Below, piece after piece: positions 1 through 6,401 of a stretch of DNA of 64,000 bases. The notes beneath the pieces are model-generated. The model did not search any database. It saw only the letters and a list, made by a program, of their open reading frames with translations, and had not been told where the DNA came from. Positions within the stretch are counted from its first letter, which is position 1; each line of letters begins with the position of its first letter. The position numbers were made by a program, and so were the translations under genes. This DNA is from an uncultured Bacteroidota bacterium (GTDB taxonomy: Bacteria > Bacteroidota > Bacteroidia > Bacteroidales > UBA932). The stretch covers positions 1-64,000 of the forward strand of contig CALGSW010000010.1 of the NCBI GenBank assembly GCA_937901965.1, given 5' to 3'.

Positions 1-24
1 TTAGTGGCAAGGCTATGACGACAC

Positions 25-52
25 AACCCGACAGACAAATCGGGTTCTTTTT
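25..52 (+). terminator. Intrinsic terminator of an upstream gene outside the window
   Basis: AACCCGA (25-31) and TCGGGTT (40-46) form a perfect 7-bp stem, followed by a T-rich run to 52. It would end transcription coming from the left, before the arsR promoter. The bases before it (1-12) resemble the right-hand end of the cassette hairpins seen further on. Confidence 0.7.
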
Positions 53-72
53 GATGTTTCGTATTTTAGTAG

Positions 73-102
73 TTGCTTAAATAAGCAAATTGACTACCTT
101 TG
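73..102 (+). promoter_or_regulatory. arsR promoter with overlapping operator-like inverted repeat
   Basis: TACCTTTG at 95-102 matches the Bacteroidota -7 element TAnnTTTG. A perfect inverted repeat, TTGCTTA (73-79) and TAAGCAA (82-88), lies where the -33 region should be, the usual place for an ArsR-family repressor to bind. The -7 element ends only 4 bases before the arsR ATG, so the mRNA may have almost no leader. Binding by the ArsR protein is inferred. Confidence 0.65.
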
Positions 103-106
103 TACT

Positions 107-481
107 ATGGACAACAATTCTTGCATACGACAACAAGCGGACATTAAACAAATAGATCGCTGTAAAGACAGAGTTTCAGAACTCAACGGCTCATTTGACT
201 ATTTATCAAACGGACTTGAATTGGCAGGAAACAACGTAAGACTGAAAATTCTCTTTCTGATCTATGAAGAAAAACGACTTTGTGTTTGTGATATAAGCGA
301 TATTCTTGGTATGACAATTTCAGCGGTTTCACAACACTTGCGAAAACTCAAAGACAGAAAACTCATTGAAACAGAAAGAGAAGCTCAAACCATTTTTTAC
401 TCATTAACAAAAGAGTATGAAAAAATGCTGAAACCGTTTTTCAAAATACTTGACGAAAACAAAATTTTGGAAACATTATGA
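107..481 (+). CDS. ArsR/SmtB-family metal-sensing repressor
   Basis: A 124-residue winged-helix protein of the ArsR/SmtB family, which represses metal-resistance operons and lets go of DNA when a thiophilic metal binds. The helix-turn-helix lies at about residues 55-90, with the recognition helix near 70-82. Cys59 and Cys61 form the CVC motif in the alpha-3 helix that senses As, Cd or Hg in many members. Extra cysteines (6 and 19) sit near the N-terminus and might complete a site. The stop overlaps the start of merTP by 4 bases (ATGA), so the two are translationally coupled, and an inverted repeat in its own promoter suggests autoregulation. The ligand is most likely Hg(II) given the neighbours, but the sequence does not prove this. 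Confidence 0.85.
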   Translation: MDNNSCIRQQADIKQIDRCKDRVSELNGSFDYLSNGLELAGNNVRLKILFLIYEEKRLCVCDISDILGMTISAVSQHLRKLKDRKLIETEREAQTIFYSLTKEYEKMLKPFFKILDENKILETL

Positions 482-1077
482 AAACAGACAACAAACTAAT
501 TGGAGCAGGACTTTTAACAGCAATTGCAGCTTCATTGTGTTGCATTACACCTGTTTTGGCTCTCATTGCAGGAACAAGCGGACTTGCCTCAACTTTTTCT
601 TGGCTTGAACCTTTCCGACCGTATTTTATCGGAATGACAATTTTAGTGCTTGGTTTTGCTTGGTATCAAAAGTTGAAACCAAAAAAGCAAATTGACTGCA
701 ACTGTGAGACAGAAGAAAAACCAAAATTCATTCAGTCAAAAATGTTTTTAGGAATAGTAACGGGATTTGCCATCGTTATGCTTGCTTTTCCATACTATTC
801 AAGTGTTTTTTACTCAAAGGCTGAAAAGCAAATCATAGTAGTGGACAAATCCAATATTAAAAAAATAGAATTTACGATTAGCGGTATGACTTGTGAAAGT
901 TGTGGCGAACACGTAAATCACGAAGTAAATAAATTGACAGGAATAATAAGTTCAAACGCATCTTACGAAAATGGAAATGCAATCGTAGAATTTGACAACT
1001 CAAAAACAAACATTTCTGAAATCGAAAAAGCAATAAACTCAACAGGATATTCTGTAGCTGACAAAAAAGAAAATTAA
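478..1077 (+). CDS. merTP: MerTP mercuric transport fusion (MerT membrane part plus HMA domain)
   Basis: A 199-residue inner-membrane protein combining MerT and a MerP-like domain. The first helix carries the vicinal Cys21-Cys22 followed by Pro25, the MerT signature that accepts Hg(II). A second helix follows near residues 48-62, then a cytoplasmic loop with a CNC cysteine pair, and a third helix near 92-110. The C-terminal heavy-metal-associated domain has the GMTCESC motif. MerT moves Hg(II) into the cytoplasm for reduction by MerA. No merA is visible in this window, so the role here could be sensing, or transport to another detoxification route. It is coupled to arsR by a 4-base overlap, and the GDCCVxC gene follows after 1 base. 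Confidence 0.85.
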   Translation: MKTDNKLIGAGLLTAIAASLCCITPVLALIAGTSGLASTFSWLEPFRPYFIGMTILVLGFAWYQKLKPKKQIDCNCETEEKPKFIQSKMFLGIVTGFAIVMLAFPYYSSVFYSKAEKQIIVVDKSNIKKIEFTISGMTCESCGEHVNHEVNKLTGIISSNASYENGNAIVEFDNSKTNISEIEKAINSTGYSVADKKEN

Positions 1078-1078
1078 A

Positions 1079-1285
1079 ATGGAAATCAAATTACAATCAA
1101 CAATAACTTGTCCCAACTGCGGACACAAGAAAGAAGAAACAATGCCGACAGACGCTTGTCAATATTTTTACGAATGTGAAAAATGTAAACAAGTTCTAAA
1201 ACCAAAACAAGGCGACTGCTGTGTTTATTGTAGTTACGGAAGTGTTGCTTGTCCACCAATTCAGCAGGACAAAAAATGTTGCTAA
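1079..1285 (+). CDS. GDCCVxC-domain small cysteine-rich protein
   Basis: A 68-residue soluble protein with 11 cysteines. CPNC (11-14) and CEKC (33-36) look like a zinc-ribbon pair. GDCCVYC (45-51), followed by SYG and CP, is the signature of the GDCCVxC family, which travels with mercury-transport genes and has selenocysteine versions; this copy uses cysteine. It ends with CC. Function is unknown, and metal chelation or handover of Hg(II) is a guess from composition and from its place one base after merTP. Its stop lies inside the outer repeat (TGCTAACA) of the hairpin that closes this block. Confidence 0.8.
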   Translation: MEIKLQSTITCPNCGHKKEETMPTDACQYFYECEKCKQVLKPKQGDCCVYCSYGSVACPPIQQDKKCC

Positions 1286-1441
1286 CAGACGAAAAACAAA
1301 GAAGCCCAGCCACAAACAGCGGTTTGGCAAAAGTGGCGGTTCAGTTCTTCGTATGACAGTTTATCGTAAATTTGAAGAGTGTGCTTCGTATGAACATTTG
1401 TGGTAAAATCGCCACCTTCGCCAAGCCGCGAAATGTTAGCA
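1280..1441 (+). repeat. Cassette hairpin 1 (attC-like imperfect inverted repeat)
   Basis: Outer arms TGCTAACA (1280-1287) and TGTTAGCA (1434-1441) are perfect inverted repeats. Inner 20-base arms at 1319-1338 and 1410-1429 match at 17 of 20 positions, beginning GCGGTTTGGC on the left. A loop of about 70 bases holds a 10-base direct repeat (CTTCGTATGA at 1347-1356 and 1384-1393). The left side has about 31 unpaired bases between outer and inner arms; the right side has 4. It lies just downstream of a same-strand gene, as attC sites do. The core is GTTAGCA, not the canonical GTTRRRY. Confidence 0.7.
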
Positions 1442-1509
1442 GTAATGGTAAGAAGACCCAACAGACAAGCAAAAAACGATATTTAAATTAAATAACAAAA
1501 TGAACTGAT

Positions 1510-2304
1510 ATGCAAAAAACGACATTTAAAATAACAAAAATGGACTGTCCATCCGAAGAACAAATGATTCGGATGAAACTTGACGGTTTGACAAATGTCC
1601 AATCGTTAGAATTTGACATACCCAACCGACTTTTACACGTTTTTCATACAGACAATAATGAACAAATTTTTCAACGACTTGATACATTAAAATTTGACAC
1701 TTCAATTCTTTCGACTGTTTCGGTTGACAATTTTACAACAACTGACAAACAAAATGACGAAAGGAAAACCTTATGGACTGTTTTATTAATAAACTTTTTG
1801 TTTTTCGCCATTGAAATTGTAACAGGACTTATATCAAATTCGATGGGCTTAGTTGCTGACAGTTTAGATATGTTGGCTGACAGCATTGTTTACGGACTTG
1901 CATTAATCGCTGTTGGCGGAACAGTAGTCAGAAAAAAGAACATCGCAAAATTTGCAGGATACTTTCAAATCATGCTTGCTGTAATTGGTTTTATAGAAGT
2001 AGTCAGACGATTTATCGGAGTTGAGAAAATGCCTGATTTTCAAACAATGATTTTCGTGTCAATTGTAGCATTAATTGCGAATGTTATTTGCCTGTATTTA
2101 TTGCAAAAGAGAAAAAGTAAAGAAGCCCATATGCAGGCAAGTATGATTTTTACATCAAACGACATTATCATAAATTCGGGAGTAATTACAGCAGGACTTT
2201 TGGTTAATTGGCTCAATTCAGGTTATCCCGACTTGATTATTGGAGCAATTATATTTGTGATTGTGGCGAGAGGAGCTTACAGAATTTTACAACTATCAAA
2301 ATGA
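1510..2304 (+). CDS. HMA-domain cation efflux (CDF-like) transporter
   Basis: A 264-residue inner-membrane protein. Residues 1-70 form a ferredoxin-like heavy-metal domain with MDCPSEEQ at 11-18, which has one metal cysteine instead of the usual pair. From residue 87 onward there are about six hydrophobic helices of the cation diffusion facilitator type. The helix around SMGLVADSLDMLADS has Asp117, Asp120 and Asp124, which fits the CDF metal-binding pattern. The usual C-terminal cytoplasmic domain is absent, because the protein ends soon after the last helix. CDF proteins export divalent metals in exchange for protons. Its closeness to merTP suggests a shared heavy-metal role, but hairpins on both sides suggest it arrived as a separate unit. 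Confidence 0.78.
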   Translation: MQKTTFKITKMDCPSEEQMIRMKLDGLTNVQSLEFDIPNRLLHVFHTDNNEQIFQRLDTLKFDTSILSTVSVDNFTTTDKQNDERKTLWTVLLINFLFFAIEIVTGLISNSMGLVADSLDMLADSIVYGLALIAVGGTVVRKKNIAKFAGYFQIMLAVIGFIEVVRRFIGVEKMPDFQTMIFVSIVALIANVICLYLLQKRKSKEAHMQASMIFTSNDIIINSGVITAGLLVNWLNSGYPDLIIGAIIFVIVARGAYRILQLSK

Positions 2305-2336
2305 CAACTGACAAGACAACAGAAGAAAACCACTAC

Positions 2337-2470
2337 TGCTAACACGCGGTATAGCCAATAAGGGTTTTAGTGGTATGCGAAGCGTAGTAACCCGCCTCAA
2401 AGTTCGTTGTAACTTGACAGAAGAATCGCCCGCACTCTCTTACTGGCTATACCGCCGTCCGTTACCAGCA
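2337..2470 (+). repeat. Cassette hairpin 2 (attC-like imperfect inverted repeat)
   Basis: Inner arms GCGGTATAGCCAATA (2346-2360) and its partner at 2441-2455 match at 14 of 15 positions. Outer arms are TGCTAAC (2337-2343) and GTTACCAGCA (2461-2470), pairing with a 3-base bulge. The loop is about 80 bases. Size and plan match hairpins 1 and 3, although the loop sequence differs. It starts 32 bases after the CDF gene stop and ends 17 bases before the next start. Confidence 0.7.
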
Positions 2471-2487
2471 AGTTTAAAGAAAAGAAC

Positions 2488-2922
2488 ATGCCTTTAAAGA
2501 TTACAAAAATTAGTAAAAAAGAGATTGCACTTATACAAATTAAAGCGGCAGCTAGACATTACAATAAACAAGACTATGTAAGTTGTATAACTTTAGCTGG
2601 TGCTGCAGAAGAAATCCTAGGTGGAATTGCAAAAAAAAGGCGTGGCTTTGATCAACTAGATAATGATATAGATTATACAAAAAGTATATTTCATTATTTA
2701 CATAAAGATATTCCTAGAACCAAATCTCTTATCAGAAACAGAAACATAACAAAGAATGAACTAAAACACAATGATATAGGCGAAAATTTCATAATTGAAG
2801 CAGATTTTGAAAATGAAGCTGTTACATTCTTTGTTGCTGCATTAAAAAATTATTTCGATGCATTTGAAGAATGGCCAAATGATAAAATAACAATGGATTT
2901 ATATGAATTTTTAACTCTTTAA
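2488..2922 (+). CDS. Unknown small protein, possible HEPN-like fold
   Basis: A 144-residue protein that I do not recognise with confidence. It is predicted to be mostly helical and soluble, with no signal peptide or membrane segment. Two features recall HEPN proteins: an amphipathic helix with LAGAAEEIL at residues 36-44, and a polar segment RNRNITKNELKHN at 83-95. The spacing from Arg85 to His94 is 8 residues, longer than the R-x4-6-H of nuclease HEPN proteins, so the resemblance is weak. It is flanked by hairpins 2 and 3, so it forms a one-gene block. Proteins in this kind of setting are often toxins, defence factors or of unknown function. Confidence 0.55.
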   Translation: MPLKITKISKKEIALIQIKAAARHYNKQDYVSCITLAGAAEEILGGIAKKRRGFDQLDNDIDYTKSIFHYLHKDIPRTKSLIRNRNITKNELKHNDIGENFIIEADFENEAVTFFVAALKNYFDAFEEWPNDKITMDLYEFLTL

Positions 2923-2944
2923 ATTCTAAGACAATAAAAACCAG

Positions 2945-3047
2945 TTGGTAACAAACAGTATTGCGCATTGGGGCTTGTGGGCTGACCTAGTTTGATGTCT
3001 TTTTTTAGAGTAACGCCCCACGACGCCATACCGCCAACCGTTACCAC
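2945..3047 (+). repeat. Cassette hairpin 3 (attC-like imperfect inverted repeat)
   Basis: Outer arms TGGTAAC (2946-2952) and GTTACCA (3040-3046) are perfect. Inner pairs are GTATTGCG (2958-2965) with CGCCATAC (3024-3031), 7 of 8 matching, and TGGGGC (2969-2974) with GCCCCA (3015-3020), perfect. The loop is about 40 bases. It closes the third block. The sequence from 3048 to about 3178 shows no gene. Confidence 0.65.
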
Positions 3048-3178
3048 ACATACAAAATACAAATAAATAAGCATTATATCCAACCAATAGCGGGTATAGT
3101 ACGATAGTGCCAGGAAAAATTTGTCTCAAGTGTCCCACCTGTCCCGCAATTAAAAATGGGACAGGACACCAAAAACAC

Positions 3179-3204
3179 AATCGCCCCCAAAATTGAGGGC
3201 GATT
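3179..3204. terminator. Bidirectional terminator between the cassette array and the integrase gene
   Basis: AATCGCCC (3179-3186) and GGGCGATT (3197-3204) pair over 8 bases with a 10-base loop. A T-run follows on the plus strand. It sits directly after the integrase stop (3207 on the minus strand) and can also stop transcripts leaving the cassette genes. Confidence 0.7.
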
Positions 3205-3206
3205 TT

Positions 3207-4715
3207 TTACATCTTATCTATCAGGTCCGCTTTGATATCAATATTAATTGTTCTGTACCTGGCAAAGGCTCTGCTGCCCTCTTTATGTCCGCTGAGGCTG
3301 CCGACCAGGTTTGGATCCTGGACTTTATTGTAAAGGTTCCCGACAAAGGTTCTTCTGGCTAGATGTGAAGAGGCAATTTCTGCAATGCTTTTTTGTTCAA
3401 CCTCTCCGGTTGTGGGGTTAATGACTGAAACTATCCGGGTGATTCCGCAAGCTCTAAAAACATACTTGATGTACTCATTATAGCGCTGCTGGGCCATAAG
3501 AGGGAAAATAGGGGAGTCTGATTTGAAAGTTGATGGTTTGTCTTTAATAACTTTTGAAATGTTTGCTTTGGATATGCGGTTGTCTACAAGCACCTCATTC
3601 TTCATGTATTCATATTTTTCCAGAATTTTCAATGCTATGGCATTTAGCGGGACTGAAACTGTTATTGGATTTCCCTCTTTTGTTTTCCGTGGTATGTAAT
3701 TAATGCACTTACGATCACCTTTTGATGTTTTCTCTGTGATAATATTCGATTGACGCATAGAATAAAGATCGCTGATTCTGCATCCAATCATACATTGGAA
3801 GATGAATATATCCCTCTGTTCTTCTAATCGTTTGTCATAAGATAGATTCGTTTCATAAATTTTCTTTCGCTCCTCATCAGTTATGAATATTGGGGTTCCA
3901 TAAACACACTCTTTAATCTGACGCTCTTTGAAAGGATTCTTATTTGTTTTGCCTGTTTTATTTGCCCAAATGAAGAATGTCCTTAGAAGTGTAAGAAGCC
4001 CTTTTACATAATTATCTCCTCTGGGCTTTGGTATACGACACTCCGGAAATTGTTCGAAAATAGCTTCATACTTTGTGTTTTGGACCAAGGCTCTTTTACT
4101 CTGCTTAGTTTTCTTCTCAGATGCATCATTATTCTTTTCAAATAAAGAGTGTTCGTTCCGGAGAAATCCTTCAAAATAAGTAATAATGACCGGATTTAAG
4201 GAGTCAAATGTTATCTCATAACTTTGGTATATAGAGTAACGCTGCAGGGCTCGATATAGTACAAGAAAGTGTTTTCTTCTGCTTTCTGAGAATTGTGACA
4301 AAGCCAGGTAATCATCAAAATGGTTGAAGAAAGTTTTTGCTTTTGGAACTACGACTTTTTGTTCGCCGTCATCTCCATAAATATAAATGTCTACCTTCTT
4401 TTGGAGCCAATCTAAAGTGATATTAGCAGGATTCTCTGTGCTTATAATATCTTCAAACAACCTGCACATCTCTTCAACTTTGTTTCGAACCTCTTTTGCC
4501 TGGGTAATTTCCGGTGAAGGATTCCTGGATTTCACAACGATCTCTCCAGGGACATCCAGACCCTCTCTTTGTTTGACAAAAAACTTTGGAGAAATGAAAA
4601 GATGGGTTTTTGCACGGAGAGAGATATCATGTCCGTGGCGTAGTCTAAGCAGAACTTCTGACTTCCCGGAATCAGGATTGATTTTTTTAGCTAGAATCTT
4701 AAAGATCTTAGTCAT
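3207..4715 (-). CDS. Bacteroidota-type tyrosine recombinase (island integrase)
   Basis: A 502-residue site-specific recombinase counted from the ATG at 4715; an in-frame upstream extension to 4805 lacks family character. The N-terminal part (about 1-90) is a beta-rich arm-binding domain, residues about 130-250 form the SAM-like core-binding domain, and the rest is catalytic. Visible catalytic residues are Arg313 (GCRISDL), His451 and Arg454 (HLARR), His477 (SGHKEG) and Tyr487 (RYRTI). It has the length and arm domain of integrases from Bacteroidota integrative elements, not the roughly 320-residue IntI or XerC/D form. It runs opposite to the cassette genes and likely integrated the island. 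A hairpin terminator follows its stop. Confidence 0.85.
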   Translation of the reverse strand: MTKIFKILAKKINPDSGKSEVLLRLRHGHDISLRAKTHLFISPKFFVKQREGLDVPGEIVVKSRNPSPEITQAKEVRNKVEEMCRLFEDIISTENPANITLDWLQKKVDIYIYGDDGEQKVVVPKAKTFFNHFDDYLALSQFSESRRKHFLVLYRALQRYSIYQSYEITFDSLNPVIITYFEGFLRNEHSLFEKNNDASEKKTKQSKRALVQNTKYEAIFEQFPECRIPKPRGDNYVKGLLTLLRTFFIWANKTGKTNKNPFKERQIKECVYGTPIFITDEERKKIYETNLSYDKRLEEQRDIFIFQCMIGCRISDLYSMRQSNIITEKTSKGDRKCINYIPRKTKEGNPITVSVPLNAIALKILEKYEYMKNEVLVDNRISKANISKVIKDKPSTFKSDSPIFPLMAQQRYNEYIKYVFRACGITRIVSVINPTTGEVEQKSIAEIASSHLARRTFVGNLYNKVQDPNLVGSLSGHKEGSRAFARYRTINIDIKADLIDKM

Positions 4716-5013
4716 AACGATAATTTTTAAGCTACTCAAATTTAAGGAAAGGAGAGGGAAGTCATGTGCAATTTTAACAATTTCACGTCCGCACCACGTC
4801 CGCAAATCTGGAAATAGATGAAATTTTCTAAAATTGTCAGAATTGCTAAAATTTATCTATATATTTGTGTCATAATTAGATATGGAGCTATTAGGCTATA
4901 TATCAATACTATAAAAAGTGTCCTGTGACGTACTGGTAGGTCTTGTTCTGGGCACCAAAGAAAATTAAAGATAATCAAGCGCTTAGAAATAGGCGCTTCT
5001 TTTTTTAGAGGTT
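4716..5013. other. Island-chromosome junction region without a gene
   Basis: No convincing gene is seen. It holds a plus-strand promoter-like TATATTTG (4860-4867) followed by a short ATG frame (MELLGYISIL), a GTGTCCTGT segment (4918-4926) that is the inverse of ACAGGACAC near 3163-3171, and GGCACCAAAG (4951-4960), similar to GGACACCAAA near 3166-3175. The short ACCAAA-containing repeat flanking the integrase could mark attachment cores, but it is too short to be sure. Confidence 0.35.
4977..5007 (+). terminator. Intrinsic terminator or attenuator just before the dehydrogenase gene
   Basis: AAGCGC (4977-4982) and GCGCTT (4993-4998) form a stem that extends by further pairs, followed by a run of T to about 5006. 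It ends only 7 bases before the ATG at 5014. It may be the leftover terminator of a transcript cut off by island insertion, or an attenuator for the downstream gene. Confidence 0.65.
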
Positions 5014-5970
5014 ATGAAAATTGTATTTCTGGATTCAGCAACTTTAGGAGAGGGTATGGATTACTCAATCATTGAAAGATTAGGGGAACTTACACTTTAT
5101 CCCCATACAGGAATCAGCGATATACCCGCAAGGATAAAGCAGGCAGATGTTGTTATTGTTAATAAAGTAAAGATGTTCAAAGAACAGATTGACTCTGCAC
5201 CCAATTTAAAGCTTATTTGTGTTGCGGCAACAGGAACAAACAATGTTGATTCAAACTATGCCGGAGCTAAGGGAATTGAGGTTAAGAATGTTGTAGGTTA
5301 TTCAACGGACAGTGTTGTCCAGATAACTTTTGGTGCCATACTAGCACTACATAATCATACAATTTATTTTGACAACGTGGTCAAAAGTGGAATCTATTCT
5401 GAAAGTCCTCATTTTACTGACACTGGAAGGAGTTTTTCTGAAATTTCAGGCAAAAATTTTGGTATAATTGGAATGGGCACTATTGGAAAAAGGGTTGCGG
5501 AAATTGCTGCTGCTTTTGGAGCGAAAGTAATGTACTACTCTACTTCTGGAAAGCCTCATTTCAAAAAGTATCCTGCAGTATCTCTGGAGGAGCTTCTGGC
5601 AAAATGCGATATCATTTCAGTTCATGCCCCGCTTAACGAAAAGACAAAAAATCTTATATCAATGAAAGAGCTAAAGCTGATGAAGCCGGATGCAATTCTT
5701 GTTAACATGGGTAGGGGAGGTATTGTAAATGAATCAGATCTAGCTAAAGCAATAGATTTTGGTCTTCTCGGAGGTGCCGGGATTGATGTTTACGAACAGG
5801 AGCCTCTTCCTGCGGATCACCCCTACCTTAAAGTATCAAAATCTGAGAGGATGATTTTGACTCCTCATATTGGATGGGCCGGAGAATCGGCAAAAAAAAG
5901 ACTCGTGGAGGGAATAGCTGCCAATATTGAATCTTTTTTTGATAGTTTGGGTGGGACGAACCTCCACTAG
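5014..5970 (+). CDS. D-2-hydroxyacid dehydrogenase (hydroxypyruvate/glycerate type)
   Basis: A 318-residue cytosolic NAD(P)-dependent oxidoreductase that interconverts 2-oxoacids and D-2-hydroxyacids. The Rossmann motif GMGTIG is at 153-158. The catalytic set is complete: Arg234 in GRGG, Glu263 in DVYEQEP and His285 in TPHIGWA. Overall pattern is closest to glycerate dehydrogenase/hydroxypyruvate reductase, but the substrate cannot be read from sequence. The last residues (GGTNLH) are encoded by the left arm of a 23-base inverted repeat, so the original C-terminus may have been altered by the repeat. RBS AGAGG precedes the ATG. Confidence 0.85.
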   Translation: MKIVFLDSATLGEGMDYSIIERLGELTLYPHTGISDIPARIKQADVVIVNKVKMFKEQIDSAPNLKLICVAATGTNNVDSNYAGAKGIEVKNVVGYSTDSVVQITFGAILALHNHTIYFDNVVKSGIYSESPHFTDTGRSFSEISGKNFGIIGMGTIGKRVAEIAAAFGAKVMYYSTSGKPHFKKYPAVSLEELLAKCDIISVHAPLNEKTKNLISMKELKLMKPDAILVNMGRGGIVNESDLAKAIDFGLLGGAGIDVYEQEPLPADHPYLKVSKSERMILTPHIGWAGESAKKRLVEGIAANIESFFDSLGGTNLH

Positions 5971-6070
5971 GCTTTATTCTGAGATGATTGCAAATTGTAA
6001 ATTATTGATATCGTGAAATTTGTGTTTTAGAACGAACTGCAAATCAACCTAGTGGAGGTTTGTCCCACCC
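5949..6070. repeat. 23-bp near-perfect inverted repeat overlapping a gene end
   Basis: Positions 5949-5971 and 6048-6070 are inverted copies matching at 22 of 23 positions (left arm begins GGGTGGGACGAACC). They are separated by 76 bases of AT-rich sequence. The left arm contains the stop codon of the dehydrogenase gene. It could act as a terminator-like RNA hairpin or as the ends of a small mobile element; no transposase lies inside. Confidence 0.75.
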
Positions 6071-6075
6071 ACGCC

Positions 6076-6228
6076 TGTTCATCCCGGCAACTGCGTGATT
6101 CTCCATATTCAGATAACCGGTGTAGACGACGGAGCCTCCGCCGCAGAGAACGCAGTGAACGAGGAGGAAAAGCTCAGGAGTCACAACGGGTAGCTGAATA
6201 TATGTCACGCTGGTGCCAGGAATGAACA
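6076..6228. repeat. Imperfect 35-bp inverted repeat enclosing a direct-repeat unit
   Basis: Positions 6076-6112 and 6194-6228 are imperfect inverted repeats (outer ends TGTTCAT and ATGAACA; inner ATATTCAG and CTGAATAT). The loop contains the first of three direct repeats described separately. No coding frame is convincing here. Confidence 0.6.
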
Positions 6229-6398
6229 AGCTGCAAAACTGAAGGAGTCTCCGCCACAGCGAATAAAATGAGCGAGGAGGAAAAACTCCTGAAGTGAAGC
6301 GGATTCATTGTGGATAGAGTAAAACATACAGGCTGCATTGAAGGAGCCTCCGCCGCAGAGGAAGCAGTGAGCGAGAAGGAAAAATTTCTGAAGTGAAT
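6131..6398. repeat. Three diverged ~55-bp direct repeats
   Basis: Units start at 6131, 6244 and 6343. Each begins GGAGYCTCCGCCRCAG and continues with a GCGAG-AGGAAAAA block; units 2 and 3 share an end TGAAGTGAA. Units are about 100-113 bases apart with unrelated spacers, although GCTGCA lies just before units 2 and 3. Spacing is too irregular and units too few for CRISPR. The last unit ends at the stop codon of the SDR gene. Confidence 0.7.
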
Positions 6399-6401
6399 AG
6401 G

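Noticed and set aside
1221..1406. Short coding frame crossing hairpin 1
   Set aside because: It overlaps the GDCCVxC gene and the inverted repeats, with low-complexity composition.
2926..3180. Minus-strand frame across hairpin 3
   Set aside because: It follows the inverted repeat and terminator sequence and has no protein-like features.
3207..4805. An integron integrase (IntI) serving the cassette array, and its longer frame to 4805
   Set aside because: The protein has an arm-binding domain and about 500 residues, unlike IntI, and runs from the wrong end of the array. The extra 30 residues before the ATG at 4715 lack family character.
4387..4821. A 144-residue plus-strand frame antisense to the integrase
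   Set aside because: It is the shadow of the integrase coding strand, with no RBS or known domain.
4918..4962. Truncated tRNA 3' end (reads ...GGGCACCA) at the island edge
   Set aside because: No T arm or acceptor pairing can be drawn, and the tRNAs in this window do not encode CCA.
6044..6229. A 61-residue minus-strand frame in the repeat region
   Set aside because: It lies wholly within inverted repeats and has no RBS or recognisable protein character.
6131..6398. CRISPR array
   Set aside because: Only three diverged units of about 55 bp, with unequal spacers that are longer than the repeats, and no cas genes.
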